Origin: Gossypium raimondii
Lineage: Eukaryota; Streptophyta; Magnoliopsida; Malvales; Malvaceae
Assembly: GCF_025698545.1 (NCBI RefSeq)
Contig: NC_068576.1
Span: forward strand, 53,664,390-53,728,389
Length of the DNA: 64,000 bases
Reading direction: 5' to 3'
Shown: in pieces, positions 63,401 through 64,000 of the stretch
Position numbering within the stretch: position 1 is the first letter of the stretch
Layout: each line of letters begins with the position of its first letter
Notes under the pieces: generated by a model
Databases searched by the model: none
What the model saw: the letters and a program-made list of their open reading frames with translations, nothing else
What the model was told of the DNA's origin: nothing
Translations under genes and position numbers: made by a program

Positions 63401-64000
63401 ATCCAGAAAAAGATGCAAACAAGTAAAATTAACTCTAGAAGAAAAACGTGAATTAAATTGAAGAAAACACAAAACAAAGTATTAAAAAAGAGTGATCGAA
63501 CCATTTCAGCAGAACTGGGACGCGGCTTGTTCAAAATAGTACAAAAGATGGTTCCATCAATCAAATACTGTCTGAGCTCCTCTTCAGTTGCATCCAAAGG
63601 CAACCTTAAATCAGGAAGTATGCCATTTAACCAGTTCACCAATGAAGACAGCCAGTCACCTAGCAAAATCAAGACTCAAAGTTTAATATAGGAAGATAAG
63701 TAAAAATACTGAAAGAGCTAAGACATTTTATTTTTTACCACTAATCAGGCCATCAAAACTTTCCATTTGTTCAATATCTACATCATGAGTTCCATTTGAG
63801 CCGTTAGCTGTACTATTTCCCCTCATCTTGCTTATTAGTTTAAAGTCCAGTGACTTCTCAAAGAGACTGTAAACGAAATTTTAGTTTTCAACAAATTTAG
63901 CTCGCATTAAGATGGAAACTAAGAGAAAGAAAAAAATATTACCCATTTTCAATATCAAGCCTTTGTTTTGTGGCGGTCTGGCGGAATGTGAAGGAACGAA
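57401..64000 (-). pseudogene. kinesin-14 with calponin-homology domain, decayed, 5' end outside the window
   Basis: Exon equivalents in coding order: over 64000-63943, 63866-63739, 63659-63502, 63358-63260, 62756-62553, 62452-62369, 62204-62127, 62029-61937, 61841-61812, 61057-60716, 60640-60559, 60445-60350, 60280-60101, 59972-59866, 59774-59596, 59355-59191, 59101-58848, 58741-58578, 58432-57891, 57730-57640, and the 3' end near 57465-57401. Order of parts: CH domain (GDWLSSLVNWLNGILPDL), coiled coil, minus-end motor (P-loop GQTGSGKT), Lys/Ser-rich tail (LTKPLKRR). In-frame stops lie in the motor (60230-60228 and 58971-58969) and in the tail (57943-57941, probably 57669-57667). Switch II reads DLAGGE, not DLAGSE. 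The 62029 exon lacks an AG acceptor (ACTG). Everything else is in phase, so decay is recent. Intact members move toward microtubule minus ends and bind actin through CH. Confidence 0.85.
59356..59595 (-). other. AT-AC intron, U12-type
   Basis: Inside the kinesin motor region. The donor is ATATCCTTT, the exact U12 AT-AC consensus, after AAGAAG. The intron ends CACAC, with TTTCCTTTGAC just upstream resembling the U12 branch site. Only this AC joins the frames (SSQRR to LGIWSPSQPNG). Length is 240 bp. Confidence 0.85.

Overview
This is a window of plant nuclear DNA. The genes have many small introns with GT-AG borders, the spacers are AT-rich, and there are LTR-retrotransposon and MITE insertions. 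The gene families and the style of the repeats suggest a malvid dicot, most likely cotton (Gossypium); that assignment is inference from recall. No bacterial-type operon, CRISPR array or organellar insert was found.

Layout. 1-3.1 kb: spacer with a small hypothetical ORF, a GC-rich hAT-type MITE with a perfect 8-bp target duplication, and a second MITE-like element. 3.1-5.5 kb (+): GT90/DUF821 O-glucosyltransferase. 6.2-15.2 kb: a tandem duplication of a head-to-head pair, serine racemase (-) and theta glutathione S-transferase (+). Unit 1 keeps the intact racemase and a truncated GST. Unit 2 keeps a decayed racemase, split by a 2.4-kb solo LTR, and the intact GST, with a 0.6-kb TTA-target MITE between them. 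18-19.4 kb (+): organellar-type glutathione peroxidase (GPX6-like). 19.7-24.8 kb: two nested solo-LTR fossils of one family. 26.5-30.9 kb (+): cysteinyl-tRNA synthetase. 32-33.8 kb (+): short cytosolic-type glutathione peroxidase (GPX8-like). 34.9-37.5 kb (-): AT-hook/PPC protein (AHL5-like). 37.5-47.3 kb: gene-free AT-rich spacer with a Ty1/copia remnant. 48.2-52.4 kb (+): brassinosteroid-signalling kinase (BSK7/8-like). 53.2-55.7 kb (-): MS1-type PHD-finger protein. 56.5 kb (-): tRNA-Val(CAC). 57.4 kb to the window edge (-): a CH-domain kinesin-14 gene that carries in-frame stops and looks like a pseudogene.

How the genes fit together. Three redox genes (theta GST and two thiol peroxidases) lie within 20 kb. 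The gene order recalls Arabidopsis segments around At1g63420-At1g63640 (GT90, GPX8, AHL5, BSK7, kinesin) and its duplicate around At5g41210-At5g41310 (GSTT1, BSK8, kinesin). The racemase/GPX6 pair recalls At4g11600-At4g11640. These locus numbers are from memory and were not checked.

The most unusual signals are: (1) in each nested LTR, four stem-loops whose arms differ between copies while staying complementary, around a conserved loop; (2) the reciprocal loss of partners after the racemase/GST duplication; (3) a canonical AT-AC (U12-type) intron in the decayed kinesin; and (4) a 54-bp perfect direct repeat flanking the inner LTR, far longer than a normal target duplication.
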